The position numbers were made by a program, and so were the translations under genes. A stretch of 64,000 nt of DNA, taken from contig JADJZA010000001.1 in assembly GCA_016719385.1 (NCBI GenBank), positions 310,001-374,000 of the forward strand. Direction: 5' to 3'. Every line of letters starts with the position of its first letter. Positions within the stretch are counted from its first letter, which is position 1. This DNA comes from Candidatus Microthrix subdominans. GTDB lineage: Bacteria > Actinomycetota > Acidimicrobiia > Acidimicrobiales > Microtrichaceae. This document shows, piece after piece, positions 10,177-19,128 of the stretch. Below the pieces are notes generated by a model. It had not been told where the DNA came from. It ran no database searches and was given only the letters and a program-made list of their open reading frames with translations.

Positions 10177-10593
10177 GTGACCATCGGGGCTCGAGAGGCG
10201 TTGGATCGGCTACGTGCCGCCCTCGACGCGGGTGAACTCGACCCGGACCTTGAGGCGCTACATGTCGACTTGATGAGCGCGTTTGGCAGCGTCGCGCGTC
10301 GACACAGCGATGCGAACTCGGAACCAGCCGACCTCGATATCGGGGTCCGCTTCGATGGGCCCGTCAGGTTGTTGGAGGTGGTCAACCTGCTGGTGGACAC
10401 CACCGGCTACGACAACATCGACGTCGCCGTGGTCACGGGGGAGCATCCGGTGCTCGATGCCGAGGCGATGGGCGGGATTCCGCTGTACGAACGTGTTTCG
10501 GGCGCTTTTGCTGAAGCACAGATGGCAGCTATCGGCCATTTATGGGACACCGCTAAGTTCCGCGAACTCGACCGCAAGTTGCTGGCGAGATGA
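10177..10593 (+). CDS. mntA: MntA-type minimal nucleotidyltransferase antitoxin
   Basis: A 138-residue protein with the minimal nucleotidyltransferase signature GS-x-A-R near residue 33, followed by the metal-binding DLD (ADLDIGVRF). Proteins of this family (MntA) neutralise the HepT ribonuclease by adding AMP residues to a tyrosine of the toxin. The stop overlaps the ATG of hepT (ATGA), the usual coupled arrangement for this module. GTG is the likely start, with little or no leader. It is divergent from sbcD, with about 185 bases between them. Confidence 0.85.
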   Translation: MTIGAREALDRLRAALDAGELDPDLEALHVDLMSAFGSVARRHSDANSEPADLDIGVRFDGPVRLLEVVNLLVDTTGYDNIDVAVVTGEHPVLDAEAMGGIPLYERVSGAFAEAQMAAIGHLWDTAKFRELDRKLLAR

Positions 10594-11024
10594 CACCGGT
10601 CGAACCCAACCCGGATGTGGTTATCCGCCGGCTCCGGATGATGCGCGACGCGCTGGACACCCTTGACGGGTTTCGAGGGGTGGACGTCGCCCAGTTGAAC
10701 GATGACCCTGTCGCCCGAGCGGCGGTCGAGCGGCTGCTCCAGGTGATTGTGGGCCTGGCCTTCGACATCAATGCCCACCTCGTTGCCAAGACCCTGGGTC
10801 GTTCACCCGAGACCGGCCGCGCCTCGTTTCACGACCTCGTCGAGGCCGGTGTGCTCGACGAGGCGCTCGCCGCCACGCTCGCCCCGTCCGCAGGGCTCAG
10901 AAACGTTTTGGTGCATCACTACGTCGACCTGCGGATGGACCTGATCGCCGATGCGGTACGCACCGTGGGAGATGGATTTCCCGCTTACATCACCGCCGTG
11001 GCTCGCTACCTCGATCCATCCTGA
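10590..11024 (+). CDS. hepT: HepT-type HEPN ribonuclease toxin (DUF86)
   Basis: A 144-residue all-alpha HEPN protein. It carries the exact HepT motif R-x4-H-x-Y (RNVLVHHY) at about residues 109-116. The arginine and histidine form the RNase site and the tyrosine is the residue AMPylated by MntA in characterised systems. It is directly coupled to the nucleotidyltransferase upstream. Both key residues are present, so the toxin looks intact. The RNA target cannot be told from sequence. The module sits between a DNA-repair operon and a large regulator, with no other mobile-element signs. Confidence 0.88.
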   Translation: MTPVEPNPDVVIRRLRMMRDALDTLDGFRGVDVAQLNDDPVARAAVERLLQVIVGLAFDINAHLVAKTLGRSPETGRASFHDLVEAGVLDEALAATLAPSAGLRNVLVHHYVDLRMDLIADAVRTVGDGFPAYITAVARYLDPS

Positions 11025-11143
11025 CCCGGCCGCCCTGACCCACCCGATTGCTGGTCAATCCCAGGACATCGACGCGTTCGTCATCGTCGTCGATCGGGCC
11101 GGGTTGGAGCCCGGCGGAGGAGCGTCGTCGCTAAGGTGAACTC

Positions 11144-13453
11144 GTGGAACAAGCGCCGACGGGTGAGGCCGACCTTTCCACGGTCTTGACCGAACTCGGT
11201 GTCGAGGCGTCGAGCGTGGGACGAGGGCCCCTCCGGTCCGGGGTCGTGCAGCGCCCGATACTGACCGACCGACTGGTGAAGGCGATCGAGTCGCCCCTGG
11301 TCGTCCTTGCTGCACCGGCGGGGTGCGGGAAGACGATCGCTGTGAAGCTGTGGGCGGAGGCGGATCCACGGCCGTTTGCCTGGGCTCAGCTCGGCCCGCC
11401 CGACGGCGACCCGGTGTATCTCCTCCGACACATCGCCGCAGCGATTCACACCTGCTCGCCGCTGAACGATGAGGTGGTTCGGGTTCTGGTGGGGTCGGGG
11501 CGTCCGTTGGACACGGCGCTGCTCCCGACGCTCGGCCGGGCCGTGGCCGCACGGTCGCCGATGGCGATCGTGCTCGATGATGCACACCTGGCAACCTCCG
11601 ATGGCGCGCTCGAGGTGATCCAAGAACTCCTGCGATACCTTCCAGCCGGATCCCAGTTGGTGCTCATCTCCCGGCAGCCTCCGCAACTGCAGCTGGCCCG
11701 ACGACGCCTCGAGGGTGGACTGGTCGAGATCGACGCCGACGACCTTGCGATGGATGCTGACGAGATGCGCAGGGTGATCTCGGCGGCCGGGCTTCGCCTG
11801 AGCGAGTCCGAGACCGACGGCCTCATCAACCACACCGAGGGATGGCCGGCGGGGCTCGGCCTGTCCGTGCTTGCGTTGCGGGAGTCCGGACGTATCCGGA
11901 CCGGATCCCCCGACACCGGCCGCTCGATCGCCGGGTATCTCATGGACGAGGTTTTGAGCGGCGCCGAGAAGGACACGGTCGACTTTCTGTTGCGTTCGTC
12001 GGTTCTGGAGCGGATGAACGGGCCGCTGCTCGATGAGGTGCTCGGCGGTACCTCGGCGGCCGACCTGCTCGACCGGATCGACCGGTCGGGAAACCTCTTC
12101 CTCGTTGCGCTCGACGACCGTCACGAGTGGTTTCGGTTCCACCATTTGGTGGGGGATGCGCTGCGCACCCGTCTTCAGTCCGAGCGCCCGCTCGAAGCCC
12201 GCACGCTGCGTTCGCGAGCCAGCCGCGCGCTCGAGGAACGCGGCGATATCGATGGTGCCATCCGTCAGGCCGCCGCTGCAGGAGAATCGGGCCGGGCCGC
12301 CGAACTTATCCTCGGCCACTCGCTCAAGCTGATCAACGATGGCCGGGTCGCACTGCTCGGCCAGTGGATCGAACTGGTCGGTCCAGACCTGGCCGAGCGG
12401 AACCCATCGTTGGCTCTCGCCCGGGCGTGGTACGGCGCCGGGACCGCCGACCCGACGATGATCGCGCGCTCGATCAAGGCCGCCGAGTCGCTGGTACACG
12501 ACGGTCCGCTGGCCGACGGTAGCCCGTCGCTGGACGTGGCGATCGCGGCGATCCGGTCGCTCATCGCCGCCGAGGGTACGGTGGGCGTCCTGCGGGACAC
12601 GGCGACCATTCGCGCCGGCGGAGGGCCAAGGACCAACCCGTGGTGGGGATACGCAACGTGCCTGGCCGGCACGGTTGCATCGCTCGACGGCGATAACACG
12701 GTGGCTCGGGACTTGATGTACGCAGGGGTGGGCGAAGTGGCTCATTCTCCCTCCTTTGAAGCTGCGTTTCTCGGGGTTTTGGCGTTGATCGAGGCGGACG
12801 ATCAGGACTTTGACCAGGCGCGCCGTCGTGCCCGCCGAGCAATGAAGCTGTGTGGGGACCACAACCTTGAGGGCGTGTCGTGGGTGATCCCCGCCTACGC
12901 GGCCGAGGCACTGATGGCCGCACTTGATGGCCGTGCCGAGGAATCGCGGACTGCAGCGCTGCGTTGCCGTCGGCTGATGGCCGAGCTGGGTGACCTGTCC
13001 GCCCGGTCGGCGCTCCGGGGGTATCTTGCCCTGGCGCAGGCGGCGCTCGCCCTCGGCGATCGACAGGGCGCTCGTGCGATGGCACACGAGGCGGCGCTCG
13101 CACGTCGTCTCGACCCGACGTGTTCGTACCTCAACGTCAAACTGGACTCGCTGATGACGGTGCTCGGCGGAGCGGACGTCTCTCAGCGTGATCCGGTGTC
13201 GATCACCACCGCCGAGTTGAGGGTGCTGGCCTACCTGCCAACCCACCTGTCCCTCGGGGACATCGCCGACCGCGTGTTCGTCAGCCGCAATACCGTCAAG
13301 AGCCACGTGGCGGCGATCTACCGGAAGCTGGGTGTCGTGTCGCGCTCCGAGGCGGTGGCGGCCGCCGAGCGGCTCGGCCTGCTCGGGGTGGCAGGCCCCG
13401 TGCCCCAAACCCTCGCCGACGCCCAGCAGAAGATGGCCGACAACGCCACCTGA
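11144..13453 (+). CDS. MalT-like large LuxR-family transcriptional regulator
   Basis: A 769-residue regulator of the LAL/MalT architecture. An N-terminal STAND-type ATPase has Walker A APAGCGKT near residue 57 and Walker B AIVLDDAH near 144. A long helical, TPR-like sensor region follows, then a C-terminal LuxR helix-turn-helix (SLGDIADRVFVSRNTVKSHV) with its usual RKLGV-x-SR continuation. Such proteins bind an inducer in the middle region and activate transcription when ATP-bound. The inducer and targets are unknown; neither flanking operon gives a clear clue. GTG start preceded by AAGGTGA. The gene ends 16 bases from the convergent TauE-type exporter. Confidence 0.9.
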   Translation: MEQAPTGEADLSTVLTELGVEASSVGRGPLRSGVVQRPILTDRLVKAIESPLVVLAAPAGCGKTIAVKLWAEADPRPFAWAQLGPPDGDPVYLLRHIAAAIHTCSPLNDEVVRVLVGSGRPLDTALLPTLGRAVAARSPMAIVLDDAHLATSDGALEVIQELLRYLPAGSQLVLISRQPPQLQLARRRLEGGLVEIDADDLAMDADEMRRVISAAGLRLSESETDGLINHTEGWPAGLGLSVLALRESGRIRTGSPDTGRSIAGYLMDEVLSGAEKDTVDFLLRSSVLERMNGPLLDEVLGGTSAADLLDRIDRSGNLFLVALDDRHEWFRFHHLVGDALRTRLQSERPLEARTLRSRASRALEERGDIDGAIRQAAAAGESGRAAELILGHSLKLINDGRVALLGQWIELVGPDLAERNPSLALARAWYGAGTADPTMIARSIKAAESLVHDGPLADGSPSLDVAIAAIRSLIAAEGTVGVLRDTATIRAGGGPRTNPWWGYATCLAGTVASLDGDNTVARDLMYAGVGEVAHSPSFEAAFLGVLALIEADDQDFDQARRRARRAMKLCGDHNLEGVSWVIPAYAAEALMAALDGRAEESRTAALRCRRLMAELGDLSARSALRGYLALAQAALALGDRQGARAMAHEAALARRLDPTCSYLNVKLDSLMTVLGGADVSQRDPVSITTAELRVLAYLPTHLSLGDIADRVFVSRNTVKSHVAAIYRKLGVVSRSEAVAAAERLGLLGVAGPVPQTLADAQQKMADNAT

Positions 13454-13469
13454 CGAATCGTCGGCTCGG

Positions 13470-14408
13470 CTACAGGAGCTGTGAGATCGAGCTGATCGCT
13501 GTGTAGGCGGCAAGGGCGATCAGCAACACCACGAACCCTGTGGTCAGCTTCGAGGCCGGCACGCGATCGGCGATACGTTTGCCCAGCACGGTGCCGACGA
13601 TGGCCAGCACCAGGAACGGCAGCGCGTCGCCCCAGTGGATGTCGAGCGACCCGGCCCGCAGGCCGAGCGCCATGGCCGAGTTGATGGCGATGACCACCAG
13701 CGACGTGCCCACTGCGTCGGGCATCGAGAACCCCATGGTGAGCACCAGTGCGGGGACGATGACGAAACCGCCGCCGACGCCAAAGAAGCCGGTCATCAGG
13801 CCGACGACGGTGCCGGCGAGCAGCACCTTGGGCAGGGCGGCCCAGCTGAGGCTCTCGGGGTCGTCGGCTCTGGGGGCCGCAGGAGGGTCGCCAGTCTGCC
13901 CGGCATGGTCTGCGGCCGGCGAAGCCAACGCAGCATCACGGACCGGGGCCGCCGGCGAACGCGTGGAGGTCACCGACGCACCGGAACCCGCCGGGGCCGC
14001 GACAACCTCGGGGGTCTCCACGGCGGGGTCGGTCGCCGCAGGGGAGACGCTCTTGTTGCGGCGCCACATGGCGACAGCCGCCGCCACCATCACGCCGCTG
14101 AAGGCCAGCAGCAGCACATCGGGGTCGACCGCCTGGTTCGCGGCGGTACCGATGTAGCTGCCGCCCAGACCGGTGATGCCGAACAACAGCCCATGGCCCC
14201 ACTTCACCCGGCCGGCCCGCCAGTGCGACCCGACGCCCATGAACGACGCGGCGCCGACGACGAGCAGGCTGGTGCTGGTGGCGACCTGGGCGGTCTCGCC
14301 TGCCCCGTACACCAGCGCGGGGACGGCCAGGATCGAACCGCCCCCTCCGAGGGCACCCAAGCTGAGCCCGATCAACAGACCGAGGGGACTGGCGAGCAGG
14401 CCGCGCAT
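13470..14408 (-). CDS. TauE/SafE family sulfite/organosulfur anion exporter
   Basis: A 312-residue integral membrane protein of the TauE/SafE (DUF81) family. The N-terminal half has the glycine-rich first helix (LGALGGGGSILAVPALVY) and the second half repeats it (VGLMTGFFGVGGGFVIVPALVL), as expected for this two-repeat fold. It is the last gene of a three-gene minus-strand operon with two rhodanese proteins, so it probably exports sulfite or thiosulfate made during sulfide detoxification. Odd feature: about 75 residues of Ala/Pro/Ser/Asp-rich low-complexity sequence separate the two membrane halves. It starts four bases after the preceding gene. Confidence 0.88.
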   Translation of the reverse strand: MRGLLASPLGLLIGLSLGALGGGGSILAVPALVYGAGETAQVATSTSLLVVGAASFMGVGSHWRAGRVKWGHGLLFGITGLGGSYIGTAANQAVDPDVLLLAFSGVMVAAAVAMWRRNKSVSPAATDPAVETPEVVAAPAGSGASVTSTRSPAAPVRDAALASPAADHAGQTGDPPAAPRADDPESLSWAALPKVLLAGTVVGLMTGFFGVGGGFVIVPALVLTMGFSMPDAVGTSLVVIAINSAMALGLRAGSLDIHWGDALPFLVLAIVGTVLGKRIADRVPASKLTTGFVVLLIALAAYTAISSISQLL

Positions 14409-14412
14409 CGGC

Positions 14413-15024
14413 TCAGGCCCGCCCGGTGAGCTCGTCGACCATCTTGTCGATGTCGCACGAGTTGCTCTGGTTGTACGGCAGGCGCCCGAGGAGGTTGCCC
14501 ATCATGCAGGTGTTGGATGCGGCTGCGAAGGCGAGCCCGCCGCCGACCGCTCCGGCCAGAAACCGAGCCTTGGGGAACTTGACGCTGGCCAGCACGCTGC
14601 CGGCAATCATCGAGCCGGCGACCATGCGAACCTGGCGTTCGATGTCCCAGCGAGCCTCGCCGCGCGTGAGCGGGCGGCTGCCGTCATCCCACCCCATCAG
14701 CCCCCCTTCAAGGATGTGGGTGTTGGACATCCCGGAACCGGCGAGCGTGCGGTTGGCCTGGGCTGCCCGGCCGCCCGACCGGCAGATGATCACCACCGGC
14801 ACGTCGAGGTGGGCGCGGATTTCGTCGGCGTGCTCGCCCAACATGTTGAGCGGCACGTTGTAGCTGCCGGGGATGTGGGCGGTCTCGAACTCGGCCGGGC
14901 TACGGACGTCGAGCAGCCTCACGTCGTCGCCACGCTCGAGCCATCCGGCCATGGTTGCGCAATCGAGTCGATCGCCGGTGAACTCGGCGGCAGTCGGGGT
15001 GGTCGTGAGGGTAGGGGAGGGCAT
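14413..15024 (-). CDS. Rhodanese domain plus DUF2892 membrane anchor (YgaP-like)
   Basis: About 203 residues. The N-terminal half is a rhodanese domain with the active-site loop CRSGGRA near residue 86 and the entry motif LLDVRSPAEFE. The C-terminal half is a DUF2892-like pair of hydrophobic segments (VAGSMIAGSVLASV and FLAGAVGGGLAFAAA), followed by a conserved cysteine/asparagine tail. E. coli YgaP has this same two-domain layout. It would move sulfane sulfur at the membrane. I chose the ATG of MPSPTLTTTP because AAAGGA lies just upstream. The open frame continues further 5' but only as a shadow of the next intergenic stretch. Confidence 0.9.
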   Translation of the reverse strand: MPSPTLTTTPTAAEFTGDRLDCATMAGWLERGDDVRLLDVRSPAEFETAHIPGSYNVPLNMLGEHADEIRAHLDVPVVIICRSGGRAAQANRTLAGSGMSNTHILEGGLMGWDDGSRPLTRGEARWDIERQVRMVAGSMIAGSVLASVKFPKARFLAGAVGGGLAFAAASNTCMMGNLLGRLPYNQSNSCDIDKMVDELTGRA

Positions 15025-15082
15025 AGGAGGTTCCTTTGTTCGGGGGAGAGTTGGGGAGGAGCGGCGATGGGGCCGCTCGGGG

Positions 15083-16459
15083 TTAGGCCGGGGCGTGCAG
15101 CGCAACCCAGGCGTCGTAGCCGCCGAGCAGGTCGGAGACGTCGGTTGCGCCCTGTGAGCGCAGCCAGCTGGCGCCCAGCGAGGAGCGGTAGCCGCCGGCG
15201 CAGTGCACGACGATCGGGCGGTCGAGGTCGATCTCGTCGAGACGGTCCTGCATCTGGGCCAGGGGAATTTCAAGCGCCCCGGGGATGGAGCCGAGGGCGA
15301 TTTCGCCCGGGTTGCGCACATCGATGACCTGCACGTCGTCGCTGGCAATGCGTGCCTCGTCGAACGCTGCTGCGGTCAGGCGGGAGCACCGCGCGGTGAC
15401 TTCAGGTTGGGTGACGAACGCAGCCTCGGGGCCTTCGAGAACGCCGATGACGTTGTCGAAGCCGATGCGTCCCAGGCGCAGCTGCGCTTCGGCGCCTTGG
15501 CCGGGGTCGGTGATCAAGACGATGTCGGCATCGTGGGGCACGGCGATGCCGGCAAACTCGGCATAACGGCCTTCGAGGCCCACGTTGAGCGATCCGGCCA
15601 GGTGCCCCTGGGCGAAGTCGAGGGCGTCACGCACGTCGAGGACGGCCGCCCCATTGCGCTGAGCTTCGAGCACCTGCTCCAGGTTGAGCTGTGCGGGCGG
15701 ATCGGTGTCGAGCAGCTCGCGGTCGGAACGGTTGGCTACGGCGTCGAAGAAGAAGTACTTGGGCGCCGCTGGCTGTCCCTCGGTCACCAGCTCGACGAAA
15801 CGTTCCTTGCTCATCGGTGCGAGGGCGTAGTTGCTTTGGCGCTGTTCGCCCAGGGTGGAGCTGGTCTCGGTGGACAGGTTTTTACCGCAGGCCGAACCGG
15901 CGCCGTGTGCCGGGAACACCCGGGTCTCGTCGGGCAACGGCATGATCTTGTTGCGCAGCGAGTCGTAGAGCTGCCCGCCCAACTCCTCGGCGGTCACGCC
16001 GATCGAGCTCAGCAGGTCGGGACGCCCGACATCACCGATGAACAGCGTGTCGCCCGTCAGCACGCCGTATGGCGTCTCGTCATCGGGATGTTCGTAGACG
16101 ACCACCGAGATCGACTCGGGGGTGTGGCCAGGGGTCGCTCGAAACTCCAGCGTGACCTCGCCCAACGAAATCCGCTCGCCGTCGGTCACCTTGCGGATGG
16201 CGAACTCGGTGTCGGCTGCTTCGCCGTAGATGATCTCGGCGCCGGTCGCGGCCGCCATCTCGAGGTGGCCGGAGAGGAAGTCGGCGTGGACGTGGGTTTC
16301 GATGACGTATTTGATCTCGACTCCGGCCTCTTTGGCGTCGGCCAGGTATTCCTCAATGTCGCGTCGGGGGTCGACCACGGCGGCCACCCCTGCGTCCGTA
16401 TCAGCGACCATGTAGCTCGCGTGGGACAGGCAGTCCAGGTAGTACTGGGTGAACAACAT
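15083..16459 (-). CDS. CstB-like persulfide dioxygenase fused to tandem rhodanese domains
   Basis: A 458-residue fusion. Residues 1-245 are a metallo-beta-lactamase-fold persulfide dioxygenase (THVHADFLSGH at about 56, the glyoxalase II-like GHTPES, then GDTLFIGDVGRPD). Residues of about 265-355 form a first rhodanese domain whose active-site position lacks cysteine (IVLITDPG). Residues of about 370-458 form a second, apparently active rhodanese domain (VVHCAGGYRSS). This matches the CstB architecture of S. aureus, which oxidises low-molecular-weight persulfides and transfers sulfur to make thiosulfate. It is the first gene of the sulfur operon. A GAGGAGA ribosome-binding site precedes the ATG. 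Confidence 0.92.
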   Translation of the reverse strand: MLFTQYYLDCLSHASYMVADTDAGVAAVVDPRRDIEEYLADAKEAGVEIKYVIETHVHADFLSGHLEMAAATGAEIIYGEAADTEFAIRKVTDGERISLGEVTLEFRATPGHTPESISVVVYEHPDDETPYGVLTGDTLFIGDVGRPDLLSSIGVTAEELGGQLYDSLRNKIMPLPDETRVFPAHGAGSACGKNLSTETSSTLGEQRQSNYALAPMSKERFVELVTEGQPAAPKYFFFDAVANRSDRELLDTDPPAQLNLEQVLEAQRNGAAVLDVRDALDFAQGHLAGSLNVGLEGRYAEFAGIAVPHDADIVLITDPGQGAEAQLRLGRIGFDNVIGVLEGPEAAFVTQPEVTARCSRLTAAAFDEARIASDDVQVIDVRNPGEIALGSIPGALEIPLAQMQDRLDEIDLDRPIVVHCAGGYRSSLGASWLRSQGATDVSDLLGGYDAWVALHAPA

Positions 16460-16506
16460 CGGTGTCTCCTCGATGGTGGTACCGCTCAGGCGAGTCGGTT
16501 AAACGA

Positions 16507-16518
16507 ATGTCCGTACAT
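16507..16518. promoter_or_regulatory. Candidate operator ATGTCCGTACAT
   Basis: A near-palindromic 12-mer upstream of the persulfide dioxygenase gene. On the minus strand it overlaps a plausible -10 (TAATGT). Its first ten bases recur with one change (ATGTTCGTAC) at 16708-16717, just before the chosen start of the divergent GntR regulator. A third CCGTAC word lies at 16536-16541. Two matching words, one near each divergent gene, would fit autoregulation plus control of the sulfur operon by the GntR protein. This is inference from position and similarity only. Confidence 0.35.
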
Positions 16519-16707
16519 TAGCACCAACCGTCCGACCGTACGTCTATTCCCAAGCCGTGCTGAGCAGCGTCGGCGACTTGCCCTGTCAGTGTGAGGTGGC
16601 AGACGTCGCTTGACAACCCCGCGGCAACTCCGGGATCGCCCGGTTTGGCTCACCTGCCGAAGTGACGAGACCGGCGGACAACTTGGGCGATGTGGTCGGT
16701 GATCCGT

Positions 16708-16717
16708 ATGTTCGTAC
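16708..16717. promoter_or_regulatory. Candidate operator ATGTTCGTAC next to gntR-type gene
   Basis: One-mismatch copy of the word at 16507-16516, located two bases before the chosen ATG of the GntR-family gene. If real, it implies the protein starts at 16720 rather than at the upstream ATG at 16690, because the operator would otherwise be inside the coding region. Confidence 0.3.
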
Positions 16718-16719
16718 CT

Positions 16720-17493
16720 ATGGTGAACCCGGTCGATCGATCCAGTCCGCTGCCCCTGTGGTGCCAGGTCTCGGACGACCTTCGGCGTCGGTTGGACGCC
16801 GGCGACTTTGCCGAGCACTTCCCCGGCGACGGTGAGCTGATGGAGGCCTACGGCGTCAGCCGTCACACCGCACGGGAGGCGGTGCGGCGCTTGGCCGATG
16901 CAGGCCTGGTCGTTCGGGAACGGGGTCGGGGAACCCGCGTGACCTCCCCAGGCATCGAACAACCGCTGGGCACCCTGTACTCCCTGTACCGATCGATCGA
17001 GGCCCAAGGCTACGAACAGCACAGCGTCGTTCGGGCACTCGATGAGCGCACCAATGCCGAGGCGGCCGGCGTGCTGGGCCTCGACGAAGACGAGGCGCTG
17101 GTGTACCTCGAGCGATTGCGGCAGGCCGACGGTCGCGCGCTGGCGCTCGACCGCTCATGGCTGCCCGCGTCGCTTGCCCGCCCCATCCTCGACTGCGATT
17201 TCAGTCGCACCGCCCTGTATGGCGAGTTGGCCGAGCGCACCGGTGTTCAGCCGTGTTCGGGCTGGGAGCGCATCCACCCCGAACTGCCCACCGCGGAGCA
17301 GCGTAGCCTGCTGGGCATCGGGGCGAAACAGCCGGTGTTTGCCATCGAGCGGGTCACCTACGGCCCCGACCGGCAACACCCGATCGAATGGCGCCACAGC
17401 ATCGTGCGGGGTGACACGTTCGCCTTCGTGGCCCGCTGGGACTCCCGCGACCAGGGTGCCCAGGCGGTGATGGAGGCTGAAGTGCTGGCGTAA
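16720..17493 (+). CDS. GntR-family transcriptional regulator with UTRA ligand domain
   Basis: About 257 residues. The N-terminal winged helix has the GntR pattern PGDGELMEAYGVSRHTAREAV. A UTRA domain follows, shown by the VYLERLRQADG and PVFAIERVTYGPD stretches, which normally bind a small effector. Divergent from the persulfide dioxygenase operon, it is a candidate regulator of it, although sulfide operons elsewhere more often use CsoR/CstR or ArsR types. I prefer the ATG at 16720 because it places the winged helix at the usual distance from the start; an in-frame ATG at 16690 is an alternative. Confidence 0.85.
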   Translation: MVNPVDRSSPLPLWCQVSDDLRRRLDAGDFAEHFPGDGELMEAYGVSRHTAREAVRRLADAGLVVRERGRGTRVTSPGIEQPLGTLYSLYRSIEAQGYEQHSVVRALDERTNAEAAGVLGLDEDEALVYLERLRQADGRALALDRSWLPASLARPILDCDFSRTALYGELAERTGVQPCSGWERIHPELPTAEQRSLLGIGAKQPVFAIERVTYGPDRQHPIEWRHSIVRGDTFAFVARWDSRDQGAQAVMEAEVLA

Positions 17494-17525
17494 CGCTCGC
17501 GCTGCGGAACACGCTCGCCGATTAC

Positions 17526-17966
17526 TCAGCGAGTCAGCGCCTCCAGCGCCTCGCCCATCAGGCGATGCACCAGGTTGATGGCCTTAAGGGGGCGCAGCAT
17601 CACCCGAAACTCCACGATCCGTCCGTCGTCGTCGATGCGGATGATGTCGACGCCGTTGACGTAGGTGCCTTCGAGCGACGTCTCAAACTCCAGTACGGCG
17701 GTGTCACCGTCGAGCACCTGCTTGACGTACCGGAAGGCCGTCTCGGTGCCGCCCGAGCCGTCACCGGTCGGCTTCGATCCTGGCAACGTCTGCTTGGCCG
17801 CTTCCAAGTACAGGGCGGTCACCGCCTTGCCCGCCTGAGGCGTATAGATGATCGGCGAGTAGAACACGACGTCGTCGGCCAGCAGCGACTCGAGCCCGTC
17901 CGGCTCGTCGCCCTGCAGGTAGGCATGCCAGCGGTCGATGGTCTGGTGAATGGTTGATGCTTCCAT
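17526..17966 (-). CDS. NTF2-like (SnoaL/nuclear transport factor 2) family protein
   Basis: A small alpha+beta cone-fold protein of about 146 residues. The typical features are an N-terminal helix with WHAYLQGDEPDGLESLLADD, then VVFYSP, and a beta-rich core ending VDIIRIDDDGRIVEFRVML. Such proteins are small enzymes or carrier folds; the substrate cannot be told. The start at MEASTIHQ avoids overlap with the divergent oxidoreductase. The frame is open a further 24 codons upstream, but that sequence lies in the shared promoter region. Confidence 0.75.
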   Translation of the reverse strand: MEASTIHQTIDRWHAYLQGDEPDGLESLLADDVVFYSPIIYTPQAGKAVTALYLEAAKQTLPGSKPTGDGSGGTETAFRYVKQVLDGDTAVLEFETSLEGTYVNGVDIIRIDDDGRIVEFRVMLRPLKAINLVHRLMGEALEALTR

Positions 17967-18015
17967 CGCCCTGACGATAGGCCCGGGTTGGTGGACGGGC
18001 TGACAGGATGTGTCG

Positions 18016-19053
18016 ATGAAGCTTGCGATGGCCCTCAACTACTCCGGCGACCCACGCGACACGGCGGCCGAGGCCGCCGACCTGGAACGGGCCGGTATCG
18101 ACGTGGGATGGGTGGCCGAGCTGTACAGCTTCGACGCCGTGTCCATCCTGGGATATCTGGCGGCCAAGACCGAGACGATGGAGTTGGGCTCGGCGATCCT
18201 GCCCATCTACAGCCGTACCCCGACGCTGACCGCCATGACGGCCGCCGGGCTGGATGCGGTGTCGGAGGGCCGCTTCATTTTGGGCATCGGCGCGTCCGGG
18301 CCCCAGGTGATCGAGGGCTGGCACGGCGTGCCCTACGACAAGCCGATCGGGCGCCAGCGTGAGCTGATCGAGATCTGCCGCAAGGTGTGGCGCCGCGAAG
18401 TGGTCACCCACGACGGCCCCAGCTATCACCTGCCCCTGCCCGAGGGCGAGGGCACCGGGCTGGGCAAACCGCTGAAGCTGATCAACCACCCCAAGCGGGC
18501 CAACATCCCCGTGTACATCGCTTCGTTGGGGCCCAAGAACGTCGAGGTGACCGCCGAGATCGCCGAGGGGTGGCTCCCGGTGTTCTTCCACCCGGAGAAG
18601 GCCGCCTCGGTGTGGGGCGACTCGCTCGCAGCGGGCGCCGCCAAACGCGACCCGTCGCTGCCCCCGCTCGAGGTGGTCGCCGGCGGCACCGTGTCGATCT
18701 GCGGCGAGGCGGAGGCGGCCGAGATCCGCAACGGCGCCCGCTTTATGACGGCGCTGTACGTCGGCGGCATGGGCGCCAAGGGCAAGAACTTCTACAACAA
18801 CATCTTTTGCAAGTACGGCTACGAGGAGGCCGCAGAGCAGATTCAGGATCTGTACCTGGCCGGCAAGAAGGAGGAGGCGATGGCGGCGGTGCCTCAGGAG
18901 TTCCTCGACGCCACCTCGATGGTGGGCGACGAGGGCTACGTGCGCGAGCGCATCGAGGCCTACAGGGCCGCCGGCGTCACCCGCTTGCAGGTCCACCCGG
19001 TGGGCGAGAATCCGTTGGAGTTGATCGAGAAGGTCAAGGGCTGGGCGGGCTGA
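18016..19053 (+). CDS. LLM-class F420-dependent oxidoreductase
   Basis: About 345 residues of the luciferase-like TIM-barrel family. Diagnostic stretches are the N-terminal LAMALNYSGDP, then VGWVAELYSFDAVSILGYLA, ILPIYSRTPTLTAMTAAGLD and FILGIGASGPQVIEGWHGVPYD. The last resembles the cofactor-binding part of F420-dependent members such as methylene-tetrahydromethanopterin reductase relatives. In actinobacteria these enzymes reduce or oxidise varied organic substrates with coenzyme F420. The specific substrate is unknown. The ATG is preferred over the GTG six bases upstream because CAGGA is seven bases before the ATG. Confidence 0.87.
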   Translation: MKLAMALNYSGDPRDTAAEAADLERAGIDVGWVAELYSFDAVSILGYLAAKTETMELGSAILPIYSRTPTLTAMTAAGLDAVSEGRFILGIGASGPQVIEGWHGVPYDKPIGRQRELIEICRKVWRREVVTHDGPSYHLPLPEGEGTGLGKPLKLINHPKRANIPVYIASLGPKNVEVTAEIAEGWLPVFFHPEKAASVWGDSLAAGAAKRDPSLPPLEVVAGGTVSICGEAEAAEIRNGARFMTALYVGGMGAKGKNFYNNIFCKYGYEEAAEQIQDLYLAGKKEEAMAAVPQEFLDATSMVGDEGYVRERIEAYRAAGVTRLQVHPVGENPLELIEKVKGWAG

Positions 19054-19128
19054 GCGCCGGCGGCCGGCGGGCGCTTGGCCCGGCCAGGGTCGACGGAATG
19101 CATCGGGCTCACCACTAGCTTGGTTGGG

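Noticed and set aside
11081..13513. 810-codon open frame on the minus strand opposite the LuxR regulator
   Set aside because: It is a codon-bias shadow of an intact MalT-like protein with all motifs; the antisense translation is Arg/Gly/His-rich and has no domain pattern.
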